Notes: generated by a model not told the origin, from the letters alone. Positions 14,863 through 23,875 are shown, counted from the first letter of the stretch. The stretch: DNA of 64,000 bases from Asaia siamensis (GCF_014635085.1 NZ_BMCH01000010.1:1-64000), one strand, 5' to 3'. A program made the numbers and translations.

Positions 14863-16452
14863 TTATATGGTGAATATTTCAATCGGGTACCGGATGTTTT
14901 CCACGACCTTGTGGAGATTTTCGGTGTCGATGCCTGAAAGGTAATTCAATGTACCCATGGATTTATGGGAGGCTTCGTGCCCCAGCAGAGCATCAATCCA
15001 CACCTCTCTGATGTCTGCTCTGACATTTCGTAAACGTGTCGAGACTGTATGGCGGAAGCCGTGAAACGTTACGGCTAGAGGAAGGCCAAGACTGGTTTTG
15101 TGTTTCGAAAACTCATTGGCAAATGTTTGGCCACGAGAGCGAACATCTGACCCTCTCAGTTCGGAGAAGAGATATTTCTCACCCTTCTTCATGTAATCCA
15201 TTATGCCGAATCTCATCAGCTCTGAATGAACCGGGACGACCCGTATGCCTGCCGGAGTCTTGGGCTTCCATCCGTCGTCATGAGGGCCAATCACAAAGCA
15301 GAGGATGCCATCTTTCTCGATAATATCCTCGTTGCGGAGGTTGGCGATTTCTCCGAGTCGCATGCCGGTGTAGAGAGCCATCGTCACCATGCCCCGAAAC
15401 GTTCTTTCGCTGATGGCGGTTCGTTCCCATCGCGTTGTTATGAGGGTCGTCAGTTCCTGCTCTGTCCAGGCGCGCCGGATAACCTTCTGGGTTGTATCGA
15501 AGTCCCAACCTTGCCACGGGTTGCGTGAAACAACCTCACGACGAACCAAATCTGCCCATGCCGGAGAGATGCGGGAGAAGTGATTTTTCACGGTTTTGGG
15601 AGCAATGGTTTCCAGCTCTTCGCTTAGAACCCTGTCAATCTCCTCCTGAATGGAGAGACCTTTGCGCCCTCTGCCATGAACGGTGGGGAGGGAGAGAAGC
15701 GCATCCCTGAAATCACCCACGGTGCTTCCGTTGATGTCTCGGACATCCATATCACCAAAGCAGGATATGAAGAGTTGCAGGGTCTTCTTCGCGTTTTTGA
15801 TGGTATGACTGCTGACTTTCTTACCCTCAAGATGTTTGGTCACGACCGTTGAGATGGGAAGCTTGGCTTTGCGAATCCCTTTGGGGCGCGTTTCTGGCTT
15901 TTCCTCGGGTAAGGCGGGAGGCAGAGGCTGTGCGGTTGGTCTGGCAATCTCGGAGATGATACTCTTGAGGTCATCAATCCGCTCTTGAAGCATGTTTTCA
16001 CGAAGGCTCACACGGATAGCGTGAAGGTCCAGTATCTTCGATAGCTCTTCATAGGCAGAGACCATCTTGTCTATCTGGTTTTTGGATCTCGTGTGATCCT
16101 GAAGTCTTTGAAGCAGATGCTCGGCGCGAGCAAGTTCGGCTTCCTTACGCTCTGCGAGAAGTATGGCCTCATAGGCTTCTGCCTGCTCTTTCAGGAGCTG
16201 AGCGACTTCAGCGGGAGTCATAAAGAGGGCTCTCTGGAACAGGATTGATGTCTGCCCATAAAGGTAAGACGCACGTCCTTTGGCTGTAAACCTCTCGGCG
16301 GTATGAAGGCTGAACCAAAGCTCACGCTTGCCCACCACGTCGCGTATTGCGACCGGGACCACCCTGCGAAAATGGTAGTGGCTTTTCACAAGACGAAGCA
16401 AACACGCTTCTCCAGAATGGAGAAGAGTTTTGGAGAAAACCCGCTCTCGCAT
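14863..16452 (-). CDS. Tyrosine integrase of the mobilizable element
   Basis: 529 residues. An N-terminal domain (HYHFRRVVPVAIRDVVGKRE, about 25-44, DUF6538-like) is followed by a long helical region (about 80-170), a core-binding domain (about 200-310) and the catalytic domain with Arg365 (TGMRLGE), Lys398, His464-x-x-Arg467 (FHGFRHT), His492 (LLGHEAS) and Tyr504 (TLNYLSG). It would recombine the att repeats at the tRNA-Ser end. Its start codon is 40 bases from the tRNA CCA end and inside a 14-base palindrome. It is of a different subfamily from the integrase at 1,589. Confidence 0.93.
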   Translation of the reverse strand: MRERVFSKTLLHSGEACLLRLVKSHYHFRRVVPVAIRDVVGKRELWFSLHTAERFTAKGRASYLYGQTSILFQRALFMTPAEVAQLLKEQAEAYEAILLAERKEAELARAEHLLQRLQDHTRSKNQIDKMVSAYEELSKILDLHAIRVSLRENMLQERIDDLKSIISEIARPTAQPLPPALPEEKPETRPKGIRKAKLPISTVVTKHLEGKKVSSHTIKNAKKTLQLFISCFGDMDVRDINGSTVGDFRDALLSLPTVHGRGRKGLSIQEEIDRVLSEELETIAPKTVKNHFSRISPAWADLVRREVVSRNPWQGWDFDTTQKVIRRAWTEQELTTLITTRWERTAISERTFRGMVTMALYTGMRLGEIANLRNEDIIEKDGILCFVIGPHDDGWKPKTPAGIRVVPVHSELMRFGIMDYMKKGEKYLFSELRGSDVRSRGQTFANEFSKHKTSLGLPLAVTFHGFRHTVSTRLRNVRADIREVWIDALLGHEASHKSMGTLNYLSGIDTENLHKVVENIRYPIEIFTI

Positions 16453-16459
16453 ATGCGAG
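16446..16459. promoter_or_regulatory. 14-base palindrome over integrase start codon
   Basis: CTCGCATATGCGAG is a perfect palindrome spanning the integrase ATG (16,450-16,452). A TATAAT lies next to it at 16,463-16,468 on the plus strand. It could be a protein-binding operator or an integrase binding element near the att core. No regulator can be assigned. Confidence 0.35.
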
Positions 16460-16490
16460 TGGTATAATTTTCTTGTTTTTCAAGGGGTTA

Positions 16491-16514
16491 GTGGCGGAGA
16501 GAGTGGGATTCGAA
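16491..16514. repeat. att direct repeat inside the intact tRNA-Ser
   Basis: This copy is identical to 2,891-2,914 over 24 bases. It forms the 3' end of the functional tRNA-Ser gene (CCA, acceptor stem and T arm) plus one flanking base. It marks the chromosomal boundary of the integrated elements. After it the sequence is the ordinary trpF-pyrF region. Confidence 0.9.
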
Positions 16515-16582
16515 CCCACGGTACGCTATTAACGTACACACGCTTTCCAAGCGTGCGCCTTAAGCCGCTCGGCCATCTCTCC
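16492..16582 (-). tRNA. tRNA-Ser (anticodon GGA)
   Basis: A 91-base gene read on the minus strand. It has a seven-pair acceptor stem (GGAGAGA with TCTCTCC), discriminator G and encoded CCA, an anticodon loop CTTGGAAAG giving anticodon GGA (codon UCC/UCU), a long variable arm typical of serine tRNAs, and a T arm with GGTTCGAATCC. Integration of the element rebuilt the 3' end, so the gene remains complete. Confidence 0.95.
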
Positions 16583-16599
16583 AGCGCGGGCGGACCATA

Positions 16600-17244
16600 T
16601 CAGTTTCTGTCTGGCGCGCAAGTGCTTCTGGCATTTTTGATGAAGTTTCGGATCATGGCGGGAGATTTGCATCCCGGCGCCGTTTCCACGCCTGACGAAA
16701 CATCCACAGCAGGGGCGTGGCTGGCGGCGATCGCCTGGGCGATATTGTCCGGGTTCAGGCCACCCGCAAGCATCCAGGGCAAGGGGGCGTGCCAGTTCCG
16801 GAGCAGGGCCCAGTCGAGGCTGATCCCGTTGCCGCCGGGGCGTGATGCATTGCCGGGCGCGCGCGGCTCTATCACATAACCGTCGAGATCCGCGTCTTTC
16901 GGAAGATCATCCCGACTTTCGACAGCACAGGACAGCCATACCGGCAGACCGAAACGGGCTTTGATAGCGCGCGCGCGCTCCGGCGTGTCGTATAGCTGCA
17001 GGATATCGAGTTTGACCGTCGCAAGCGTTTCGGCAATCTGCGCATCACTGGCCTTGACGAAAAGACCGACAATCCTGGGGAGAGCGCCTTCGTGCGAGGC
17101 GATCAGCTCTGCAGCGTCTGTTGGAGTCACAAACCGTGGTGACCGCTCGAAAAACACGAAGCCAATCCAGTCGGCTGTGGCGTCGCAGGCTGCCTTCAGC
17201 CCCGCACCATCAGTCAGCCCACAGATCTTGACCCCAGTCTTCAT
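16600..17244 (-). CDS. trpF: Phosphoribosylanthranilate isomerase
   Basis: 214 residues, a usual length for TrpF. It converts N-(5'-phosphoribosyl)anthranilate to CdRP in tryptophan biosynthesis, in the cytoplasm. Seen motifs: KICGLT (6-11, with catalytic Cys8), GFVFFERSPRFV (about 28-39), VGLFV, LQLYD and PWMLAGGLNPDN (phosphate-binding loop). It overlaps pyrF by 4 bases, forming a lapA-pyrF-trpF minus-strand operon. It ends 18 bases from the tRNA-Ser. Confidence 0.95.
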   Translation of the reverse strand: MKTGVKICGLTDGAGLKAACDATADWIGFVFFERSPRFVTPTDAAELIASHEGALPRIVGLFVKASDAQIAETLATVKLDILQLYDTPERARAIKARFGLPVWLSCAVESRDDLPKDADLDGYVIEPRAPGNASRPGGNGISLDWALLRNWHAPLPWMLAGGLNPDNIAQAIAASHAPAVDVSSGVETAPGCKSPAMIRNFIKNARSTCAPDRN

Positions 17245-17945
17245 GCGGCGGCGAGTTCTGCCTGAATGGCCGCAGCCGCCGTAGCAGGATCGGCCGCCTG
17301 GGTGATCGGACGCCCGACCACAATCCAGTCTGCGCCGGCCTGCGCGGCCTGGCGCGGGGTCATGATGCGCTTCTGATCATTCGCGTCAGACCCTGCGGGG
17401 CGTATGCCCGGCACGACCAGAACAGGCGCTTCACCAAGCGCGTCGCGGAGCGGGGCAATTTCCTCGGCTGAACAGACCAATCCGTCTGCGCCTGCGGTCA
17501 TGGCCAGGCGCCCGAGACGCACAACCTGCTCGCGCGGCGTCGTGGGAACACCGATTTCGCGCAGCCCCGCTTCGTCGATGCTCGTGAGTACCGTCACGGC
17601 AAGAAGGATAGGGCGATGCAGGGGCGGATAGGCAGCGTCAATCGCCTGACGCGCCGCACGGATCATGGCAGAGCCGCCGCTGGCGTGGATGGTCAGCAGG
17701 GAGGCACCGATCGGCGCGAGGCTGGTTAGGCCCTTGGCAACCGTATTGGGAATGTCATGAAGTTTGAGGTCAAGAAACAGCGTGCGCTCGCCCGCTACAC
17801 TGCGCACGGCAGAGAGACCCTGTGCGTAGGTAAATTCCATACCCAGCTTGATGGCATCGACCGTGCCGTCGAGTTTTTCTGCCCAGTCACGTGCCTGGTC
17901 GAGATCCTGTGTGTCGAGGGCGGCGATCAGGCGGGTGCGCTTCAT
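17241..17945 (-). CDS. pyrF: Orotidine 5'-phosphate decarboxylase
   Basis: 234 residues. It decarboxylates OMP to UMP, the last step of pyrimidine synthesis. The active-site signature FLDLKLHDIPNT has Asp59, Lys61 and Asp64; VVPGIRPAGSD (phosphate loop, about 185) and IVVGRPITQA complete the OMPdecase barrel. The Asp/Lys network is intact. It sits between lapA and trpF, the order often seen in related bacteria. Confidence 0.96.
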   Translation of the reverse strand: MKRTRLIAALDTQDLDQARDWAEKLDGTVDAIKLGMEFTYAQGLSAVRSVAGERTLFLDLKLHDIPNTVAKGLTSLAPIGASLLTIHASGGSAMIRAARQAIDAAYPPLHRPILLAVTVLTSIDEAGLREIGVPTTPREQVVRLGRLAMTAGADGLVCSAEEIAPLRDALGEAPVLVVPGIRPAGSDANDQKRIMTPRQAAQAGADWIVVGRPITQAADPATAAAAIQAELAAA

Positions 17946-17987
17946 GGTCTCTCTTACTTGAACGGATGTGGTGATGGAAAAGTAAAA

Positions 17988-18329
17988 TCAGGGAGCAACG
18001 GGCGTCGTGGCTGGGGCTTCATAGGGGGCACGGCTGGGGTCGGTTGCCACGGTCAGGCGGTCGATGCGCTGATGCAGGTCAAGCACCTGGCTTTCGAGCG
18101 CACGCACCTGCTGCTCGGCCTTTCTGGCGCGTGAGCGCTGCTTGATCTCGCCGATGAACATCACGAAGCCGCCCAGAAGGAAGCTGGCAGCGCCGACGCC
18201 AAGAACCAGCATGCCGACCGAAAACTGCCAGCCATAGGAAACCACCCAAAGCGATTGCGGGTCGGGGTTGCTCAAAGCAAAGGTAATGAGAACGACAAGA
18301 AAAACGACGATAACGAGTAAGCGCACCAT
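17988..18329 (-). CDS. lapA: LapA-domain inner-membrane protein
   Basis: 113 residues. Two transmembrane helices (about 3-21 and 38-60) with the intervening NPDPQSLWVVSYGW and following FVMFIGEIKQR stretch match the LapA/YciS (DUF1049) family, followed by a coiled-coil tail (AEQQVRALESQVLDLHQRIDRL, about 91 end). In E. coli, LapA takes part with LapB in control of lipopolysaccharide synthesis through LpxC; no lapB is nearby here. Probably cotranscribed with pyrF-trpF (42-base gap). Confidence 0.8.
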   Translation of the reverse strand: MVRLLVIVVFLVVLITFALSNPDPQSLWVVSYGWQFSVGMLVLGVGAASFLLGGFVMFIGEIKQRSRARKAEQQVRALESQVLDLHQRIDRLTVATDPSRAPYEAPATTPVAP

Positions 18330-18509
18330 CGGAAAGACCTCACTTCAACGGGTTATCGGCGCAAGAATTTCGAGCCGTAGACTGATCGTATCGCCTTACC
18401 CCGGGTTCCGATAAGCGGCAAGGTTTGTTGCTTTTTCTTGACGCTGGGTTCCGAGACGTGATCCGTTCATGGTCATTTCCGCCCCGTGATCAGGGAGGTC
18501 GTGCCCCTC

Positions 18510-18800
18510 ATGTCGCAGCTTCTGATGTTCCGACCGCCTCTGCCCAATGCCGATCGGCTCTGGGCCGTCATTGCCTGGCAGGGGCGTCGCAGCCGTATTG
18601 CCAATGTACATGCCAGCCACGAGGCCGCCGAGGCCGATTGTGCCTGGCGTAGTCGGCAGGTGCATGAATACAGACACTTCCTTGTATCCGAGCAGAAGGC
18701 GCCTTTGCGCTATGAATTGAGGCAGATCGCGCGGGCCGAAATACCCAAAAGCTGGTCTCCTCTGCCTGCGCTGGGTTTTCTGCGTGGGGCCGGTTTCTGA
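18510..18800 (+). CDS. Conserved-looking hypothetical protein
   Basis: 96 residues from the ATG at 18,510, favoured over GTG 18,486 because AGGGAGGT precedes it by about 11 bases. It is a small basic protein (FRPPLPNADRLWAVIAWQGR, HVFLV-type helices) with no signal or membrane segment. Third-position GC fits core genes, so it is likely real. No family is recognised; it lies between lapA (divergent) and secB. Confidence 0.55.
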   Translation: MSQLLMFRPPLPNADRLWAVIAWQGRRSRIANVHASHEAAEADCAWRSRQVHEYRHFLVSEQKAPLRYELRQIARAEIPKSWSPLPALGFLRGAGF

Positions 18801-18900
18801 CGGTTGATGACCGCCCTGTATTAAATGATGAGCGTGATCGTCGTTTTGCCTGCTTTGGCTGGTCTTGTCCGGCAAGTCATGACACAAGCATTGGCGCTGT

Positions 18901-18921
18901 ATGCTTTCGATCCGAAAGCAT
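18901..18921. promoter_or_regulatory. Perfect 9-base inverted repeat before secB
   Basis: ATGCTTTCG, ATC, CGAAAGCAT form a perfect hairpin or operator 34 bases ahead of the secB start. There is no T-run, so it is not a normal terminator. It could be a regulator site or a leader structure in the secB messenger. Confidence 0.4.
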
Positions 18922-18954
18922 CGCTATGAAAAGATATCGAGGGAACGAGATTTC

Positions 18955-19455
18955 ATGTCGGAACAGGAAGACACGGGCAAGGCCGGCCGCTCGGATCGGG
19001 TTGCACTGGAAACATTGCTCGTCTCCGGCACGCAATACCTGAAATCCTCCAGCATTGCTTCTGTCGGGGCTCCGGAGGTGTTCTATAATCTGCCTCCTCG
19101 TCCCCATGTGGGGCTGCGTATCGACGTCAATGCCCGGCAACTAGGCGAGGATCAGCCGAATTTCGAGGTCAGCCTTGTCATCCAGGGCATTGGCTATCGC
19201 ACGCCGCCTATGCCGGAAATGCCCGAGCCTGAAATTCTCTATAAAATCGATCTGACCTATTCGGGTCTCTTCGCTCTGCAGAATGCCCGTCAGGACATGA
19301 TCGAGACGCTGCTGCTCGTCGAGGCACCACGCCAGCTTTTCCCGTCTGCGCGTCATCTTCTTCTGAACCTGATCCGCGAGTCCGGTTTTCCGGTTGCCAA
19401 TATCCAGCCCGTCGATTTCAACGCCCTTATGCAAAGCCGACGGGCAAAGTCCTGA
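18955..19455 (+). CDS. secB: Protein-export chaperone SecB
   Basis: 166 residues from ATG 18,955, chosen since GAGGGA precedes it; the frame open from 18,901 runs through a hairpin. SecB holds precursor proteins unfolded and hands them to SecA. Seen: QYLKSSSIASVGAPEVF (strand with the ligand groove), LRIDVNARQL, FEVSLVIQG, LTYSGLFAL, and LLLVEAPRQLFPSARHLLLN, the conserved PLLFPYAR-type helix. The tetramer surface residues look normal. It precedes a large glycosyltransferase gene by 18 bases. Confidence 0.95.
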   Translation: MSEQEDTGKAGRSDRVALETLLVSGTQYLKSSSIASVGAPEVFYNLPPRPHVGLRIDVNARQLGEDQPNFEVSLVIQGIGYRTPPMPEMPEPEILYKIDLTYSGLFALQNARQDMIETLLLVEAPRQLFPSARHLLLNLIRESGFPVANIQPVDFNALMQSRRAKS

Positions 19456-19473
19456 CGCATCGAGGCCGGTAAG

Positions 19474-22461
19474 ATGACCGTGATATCAGAGACCTTGAGT
19501 GCGCTCGGACCGGGTGAAGAGCGCGAGACCCGTACACCGCTCTGGGCCGTTTTCGACCCTGTCTGGTATCGGGCACGCTACGGCCAGGCCGTGCTCGACA
19601 TGATGGGTGCCCTGCCTGACGATCGCGGTCTTTTTGAATTCTGGCAGCGTGACGGCGCGCGCTATGCGCAGTCGCCGAACCGGTATTTCGACGAAATCTG
19701 GTACCGGCGGGTCAATCATGATGTCGAGACTGGCATCAGGATGGGTGTGTTCGAGTCCGGCTTCCAGCATTACTGCGAGACGGGTCACAGGGGACGCTCC
19801 TGTCACTGGCTTTTTTCGGAAAGCGACTATTTCCATCTCAATCCCGACCTGACGCCCGCCCTGGTGCGGGAAATGGGATACAGCAACGGCTACGATCATT
19901 ATCTGGAAGAAGGGCAGCTTGAGCGACGCGTCAGCATGCCCTTCTTCGTGCCGGACATGCTGCGCGCGGAGTTGTTCCAGCAGCGCCTGCCATTCGACCC
20001 CCAGATGGGGGAATTCACGCGCCTGATCCTTTCGCAGGATCTCAACACGTCGCGTTGCTCCTGGTATTTCGATCCGGTCTGGTATCTGGCGCAGTATGAA
20101 GATGTGGCGGCGAAGATCGAGAGCGGTGAATATGTGTCGCCGCTTCATCATTATCTGTCCAATGAAACGCCAACGCATTTCAGCCCCAATGCCGCTTTCA
20201 ATGAAGGCGAATATCTTGAGCGCTATCCCGATGTGAACGACCAGGTGCGCGCCCGCTCACTCCGTAACGGGTATGACCATTTTGTCCGTTACGGTCTGTT
20301 TGAGGGGCGGAGCCCGGCAGATGGCATTTCCCTGCCATGCACAGTGCTCAACGGATATGTGCCAACATGGCGTAGCATCTGCGACAACGCCTTTATCGAC
20401 CTCGTGAAAAACGGGATGGCGCCTGTTGAGGTGCCATCAGAGAGCGAGCCCGCGCTTCGACAGCTCGCCCATCTTCAGGCATTGCGCGCCGATACCCTCA
20501 TCCCGCTTCTGTCACGCTCGCCGCTCGACTTCCGTTATGTCGGCACACCGGATCTGAGTGTCCTCATTTCGCCTGCGGCCAGCTTTCTCGCGGTGCTGCA
20601 GACTCTGGCGTCGCTGCATGAGGGTAATCGCGGAACGATGCAGGTCGTCCTGCTCGATCGGGGCGCGAGGGACGAAACCGCCGAGATCGGACGTTATGCC
20701 TATGGTGTCGAGCGCGTAACCTTTGCGTCTCACTCCCTGCAGGACGGATGGCAGCGTGCCGTGCCTCAGCTGGCTGCTGCGCGTGTGCTGCTGATCGAGG
20801 CCGGATGCCATCTTTTTTATGGCTCGCTGGATGCAGCATTGGCGCGCCTTGATCAGGACGGTGCAATTGCTGTTGCGCCGCAGGGCCTTGGTCTTGATCT
20901 GCGGGTTGCCGAGGCAGGGCTTTCTGTCGCGCGTGACGGCAGTTGTTCGGCCTATGGTGCCGGCAAGGATGCGTTTGCGCCTGAAGTCGATTTCGTTCGG
21001 CCCTGCGATACGGTCGGAGGGGGGGCGCTGCTCTGCTATACTGACGCGCTGCGCAACCTGCCGTCTCATCGCCCGGAATTGCAGACTCTGCGCCAGCGAG
21101 AGTCCATCTGGGCGGCACTCGGGTTGAGCCTGCGTCAGGCGGCACCGGCAGGGCGTCTCTATTACGACCCGTCTTTTGTCGTGCGCCTGCCTGATCGTGA
21201 AGGAGTCCTGTCTTCGGTCACGGCAAGAGAGGCTCTGGTTCTGCGCAGGTATTTTGCCGAGATTCTGCGCGGCAATCTGCCTCAGGCGCCGCAGAACGCC
21301 GAAATTCTGCATCGCTCGTCGCGTTGGGGCGATCGTATTCTGCTGCTGACCCGTGATGGTGCGCCAGAGAAGATGTCGCAAAGGCTACGGCTGAGGGCAT
21401 TGAGCGAAAGCTTCGTTGACCTTGGTCTTCAGGTCACACTCTTCGTTCTGACGAAAGAGGGGGAGGCCCGGTCGTACCTGAGGCAGGAGATGCCGGAATC
21501 CGTCGAATTCCGCACAGGCTCGGTCGACGCTCTTGGAAGCCTGATCGAGCAGCGTGTCCGCGGGTTCGACCGGATCTGGATCTGTGGTGGCCATACCTTG
21601 AATACGGTCTTTCCGCTTCTGAGCGACAAGGCGGGATTGCTGCCGGAAGAGCGGGTGACGCTTGATCTGCGCGAGGTCGAGGCTTTCGAGCGCGAGAATG
21701 ATCTGCACATTCCCGGCAGGAAGCTTGTTGTCGATGACCCCGCCTTGCAGGAGCAGCTTCTTGCCGAAGAGCTTGCCCATGCCTGGTTCTGCCAGGATAT
21801 CGTGGTCCAGAATGACGGCCAGGCGGCTTTGCTGCGCGAGGCCGGGCTCGTCGGTCTGACCATTCTCGGCGATGAGGTTACCGTACAGCCTGAAGGCAGC
21901 CCGATTGGGCGCGACTTTGGGGACAGGCACGATCTTTTATTCGCGGCCCAGCCTGCTACGGCGCCGGGATATACGCAGAGTTTTCTCAAATGGTTCGTGC
22001 GTGAGGTGTTACTGCGCCTTGAAGGGCGGTTATCAGAGCCCGTAAGGCTCATTGTCGCCAATGGATCACTGCAATCGTTCGATCTGTCGATGATGACCCA
22101 TTATCGGCAGATAGCACCGCTCGTGGCAGGGCAGCTGCCTTTTGCCGAACTGGCCTCGACCTGTCGTGTCCTGATCGCGCCTGATGAAGGCAGCGGTCAG
22201 ATTGCGCTGCAACGCATCGAGGCGGCTTCCTGCGGATTGCCCTGCGTCGCAGAAGGAGGAAATCTGCAGGAGCCTCTGAACGTCGAACGCGATGCCGGAC
22301 GGTTTGCAGATGCGATCGTCAGTCTCTATCAGAGTGAGGAGACGTGGCGTCAGGCGTCCGAGGCGGCAATGAGCCAGGCAGCCCGGATGAGGGCTGTCTA
22401 TCGCCGGACCCTCGCCCGTCTCGTTGGGCAGAGTGTGGTAAAGGAGAGTGCGGGTGACTGA
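19474..22461 (+). CDS. Large repeat-containing glycosyltransferase-like protein
   Basis: 995 residues. Residues about 20-275 contain five repeats of about 45 residues built on FDPVWY-x3-Y-x-DV, HY and EGRSP-type tails (for example at 204-250 and 255-290), a pattern known from surface-glycan glycosyltransferases of alphaproteobacteria. A GT2-like middle (DLSVLISPAASFLAVLQTL, about 355-600) and a GT4-like C-terminal half (RWGDRILLLTRDG to AASCGLPCVAEGGN, about 615-960) follow. No signal or membrane segment. The gene overlaps the next by 8 bases. It probably builds exopolysaccharide or capsule, but donor and acceptor are unknown. Confidence 0.7.
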   Translation: MTVISETLSALGPGEERETRTPLWAVFDPVWYRARYGQAVLDMMGALPDDRGLFEFWQRDGARYAQSPNRYFDEIWYRRVNHDVETGIRMGVFESGFQHYCETGHRGRSCHWLFSESDYFHLNPDLTPALVREMGYSNGYDHYLEEGQLERRVSMPFFVPDMLRAELFQQRLPFDPQMGEFTRLILSQDLNTSRCSWYFDPVWYLAQYEDVAAKIESGEYVSPLHHYLSNETPTHFSPNAAFNEGEYLERYPDVNDQVRARSLRNGYDHFVRYGLFEGRSPADGISLPCTVLNGYVPTWRSICDNAFIDLVKNGMAPVEVPSESEPALRQLAHLQALRADTLIPLLSRSPLDFRYVGTPDLSVLISPAASFLAVLQTLASLHEGNRGTMQVVLLDRGARDETAEIGRYAYGVERVTFASHSLQDGWQRAVPQLAAARVLLIEAGCHLFYGSLDAALARLDQDGAIAVAPQGLGLDLRVAEAGLSVARDGSCSAYGAGKDAFAPEVDFVRPCDTVGGGALLCYTDALRNLPSHRPELQTLRQRESIWAALGLSLRQAAPAGRLYYDPSFVVRLPDREGVLSSVTAREALVLRRYFAEILRGNLPQAPQNAEILHRSSRWGDRILLLTRDGAPEKMSQRLRLRALSESFVDLGLQVTLFVLTKEGEARSYLRQEMPESVEFRTGSVDALGSLIEQRVRGFDRIWICGGHTLNTVFPLLSDKAGLLPEERVTLDLREVEAFERENDLHIPGRKLVVDDPALQEQLLAEELAHAWFCQDIVVQNDGQAALLREAGLVGLTILGDEVTVQPEGSPIGRDFGDRHDLLFAAQPATAPGYTQSFLKWFVREVLLRLEGRLSEPVRLIVANGSLQSFDLSMMTHYRQIAPLVAGQLPFAELASTCRVLIAPDEGSGQIALQRIEAASCGLPCVAEGGNLQEPLNVERDAGRFADAIVSLYQSEETWRQASEAAMSQAARMRAVYRRTLARLVGQSVVKESAGD

Positions 22462-23845
22462 AAGCACGGAAACGGTACTGGCGCGGGTCGATCAGGATCT
22501 CGACAAGAGCCTCGAGCGGCTGTTTGCCTTGCTGCGCATTCCCAGCATTTCGGCTCAGCCCAGACATGCCGGTGACTGCCGCAAGGCAGCGGAATGGGTG
22601 CGTGACGAACTTACGGCGCTCGGTTTTGCAGCAAGTCTGCGCGAAACGCCTGGCCACCCGATGGTCGTCGGGCATGATGAAAGCCCGGCAGAGGGGCTCC
22701 ATGTCCTGTTTTATGGCCATTATGATGTGCAGCCGACCGATCCGCTTTCGCTCTGGAAGAGCGATCCGTTCGAGCCGTCGATCACGACCGAGGCCGATGG
22801 TCGCAGAATTGTCGTGGCGCGCGGCGCCTCTGATGACAAGGGCCAGTTGCTGACCTTCATTGAGGCCTGCCGGGCCTGGAAGGCCGTGCACGGCACGTTG
22901 CCCGTCCGGGTCTCTATCCTGATCGAGGGGGAAGAAGAGAGCGGCGGCGCCAATCTCATGCCTTTCCTCAAGGCCAATGCAACGGAACTCAAGGCCGATG
23001 TGGCCCTGATCTGTGATACAGGCATGCCCGATCGCAAGACGCCCGCCATCACCACGAGCCTGCGCGGCCTTGTTGGGGAAGAGGTCGAGATCGTCTGTGC
23101 AACGCATGATCTGCATTCGGGCATGTTCGGCAATGCAGCACGCAACCCCATCGAGCTGCTTTGCAAGGCGCTGGGTAGCGTACGCGACGATTCCGGCCAT
23201 GTGACCCTGCCTGGGTTCTATGACAATGTCGTTGTGCCATCCGACACGGTGCGGGCGCAGTGGCGCGCGATCTTTCCGGATGACTCCGCAACGCTGGCTC
23301 CTGTCGGGTTGTCGCAGCCTGCGGGCGAGGCCGGGTTTACAGCTATCGAGCAGATCTGGGCGCGCCCGAGCTACGAGATCAACGGTATATCAGGCGGCTA
23401 TGAGGGCGACGGGTTCAAGACTGTTCTTCCCGCCAAAGCCATGGCCAAGGTGTCGTTCCGACTTGTGCCGGGGCAGGATCCCGAGGCCATTCGCGCCGCT
23501 TTTCGTGCCCATATCCGCGCTGTTCTGCCCGCTGATGCCAAGGTGAGCTTCACCGAGCATGGCGCATCGACCGGCTTTGCTGTGCCGGAAGATGGCCCTC
23601 TTCTGCGCACTGCGCTCGATGCGTTGGGTGAGGAATGGGGGGTGCCAGCCGTTTCCATTGGCTGCGGCGGTTCGATTCCGGTCGTGGCCGAGGTGAAGGA
23701 GGCGCTCGATATGGACTCGCTTCTGGTCGGTTTTGCGCAGGATGACGACCGTATTCACTCGCCCAACGAGCAATATGGAGTGGAATCCTTCCATAAGGGC
23801 ATTCGTTCCTGGGTGAGAATTCTGGACGCGTTTTCCCGCCGGTAA
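22454..23845 (+). CDS. M20-family metallopeptidase (dipeptidase-like)
   Basis: 463 residues from GTG 22,454, chosen because AAGGAG is 7 bases upstream; the GTG at 22,448 is too close. Zinc site FYGHYDVQP (His89, Asp91), GASDDKGQ with the bridging Asp, and IEGEEESGG (catalytic Glu pair) are intact. The lid/dimerisation domain is present (GGYEGDGFKTV). The family hydrolyses dipeptides, N-acyl amino acids or succinyl-diaminopimelate; substrate is not predictable. The start overlaps the glycosyltransferase stop by 8 bases. Confidence 0.85.
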   Translation: MTESTETVLARVDQDLDKSLERLFALLRIPSISAQPRHAGDCRKAAEWVRDELTALGFAASLRETPGHPMVVGHDESPAEGLHVLFYGHYDVQPTDPLSLWKSDPFEPSITTEADGRRIVVARGASDDKGQLLTFIEACRAWKAVHGTLPVRVSILIEGEEESGGANLMPFLKANATELKADVALICDTGMPDRKTPAITTSLRGLVGEEVEIVCATHDLHSGMFGNAARNPIELLCKALGSVRDDSGHVTLPGFYDNVVVPSDTVRAQWRAIFPDDSATLAPVGLSQPAGEAGFTAIEQIWARPSYEINGISGGYEGDGFKTVLPAKAMAKVSFRLVPGQDPEAIRAAFRAHIRAVLPADAKVSFTEHGASTGFAVPEDGPLLRTALDALGEEWGVPAVSIGCGGSIPVVAEVKEALDMDSLLVGFAQDDDRIHSPNEQYGVESFHKGIRSWVRILDAFSRR

Positions 23846-23875
23846 GTTCCGGTTTCGACGTGTATGAGGGGCGTC

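Larger units (their letters stand above)
2891..16514. mobile_element. Integrative mobilizable element in tRNA-Ser
   Basis: The element is bounded by identical 24-base repeats, the right one being the 3' end of an intact tRNA-Ser(GGA). Its integrase abuts that tRNA. Inside are a relaxase and MobC for DNA processing in conjugation, a rolling-circle-type Rep, two serine recombinases, a PHP/ATPase protein and several unknown genes. No type IV secretion genes are present, so transfer would need a helper conjugation system. Excision should leave one att copy and a 13.6-kb circle of 13,600 bases from repeat to repeat. Confidence 0.85.
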
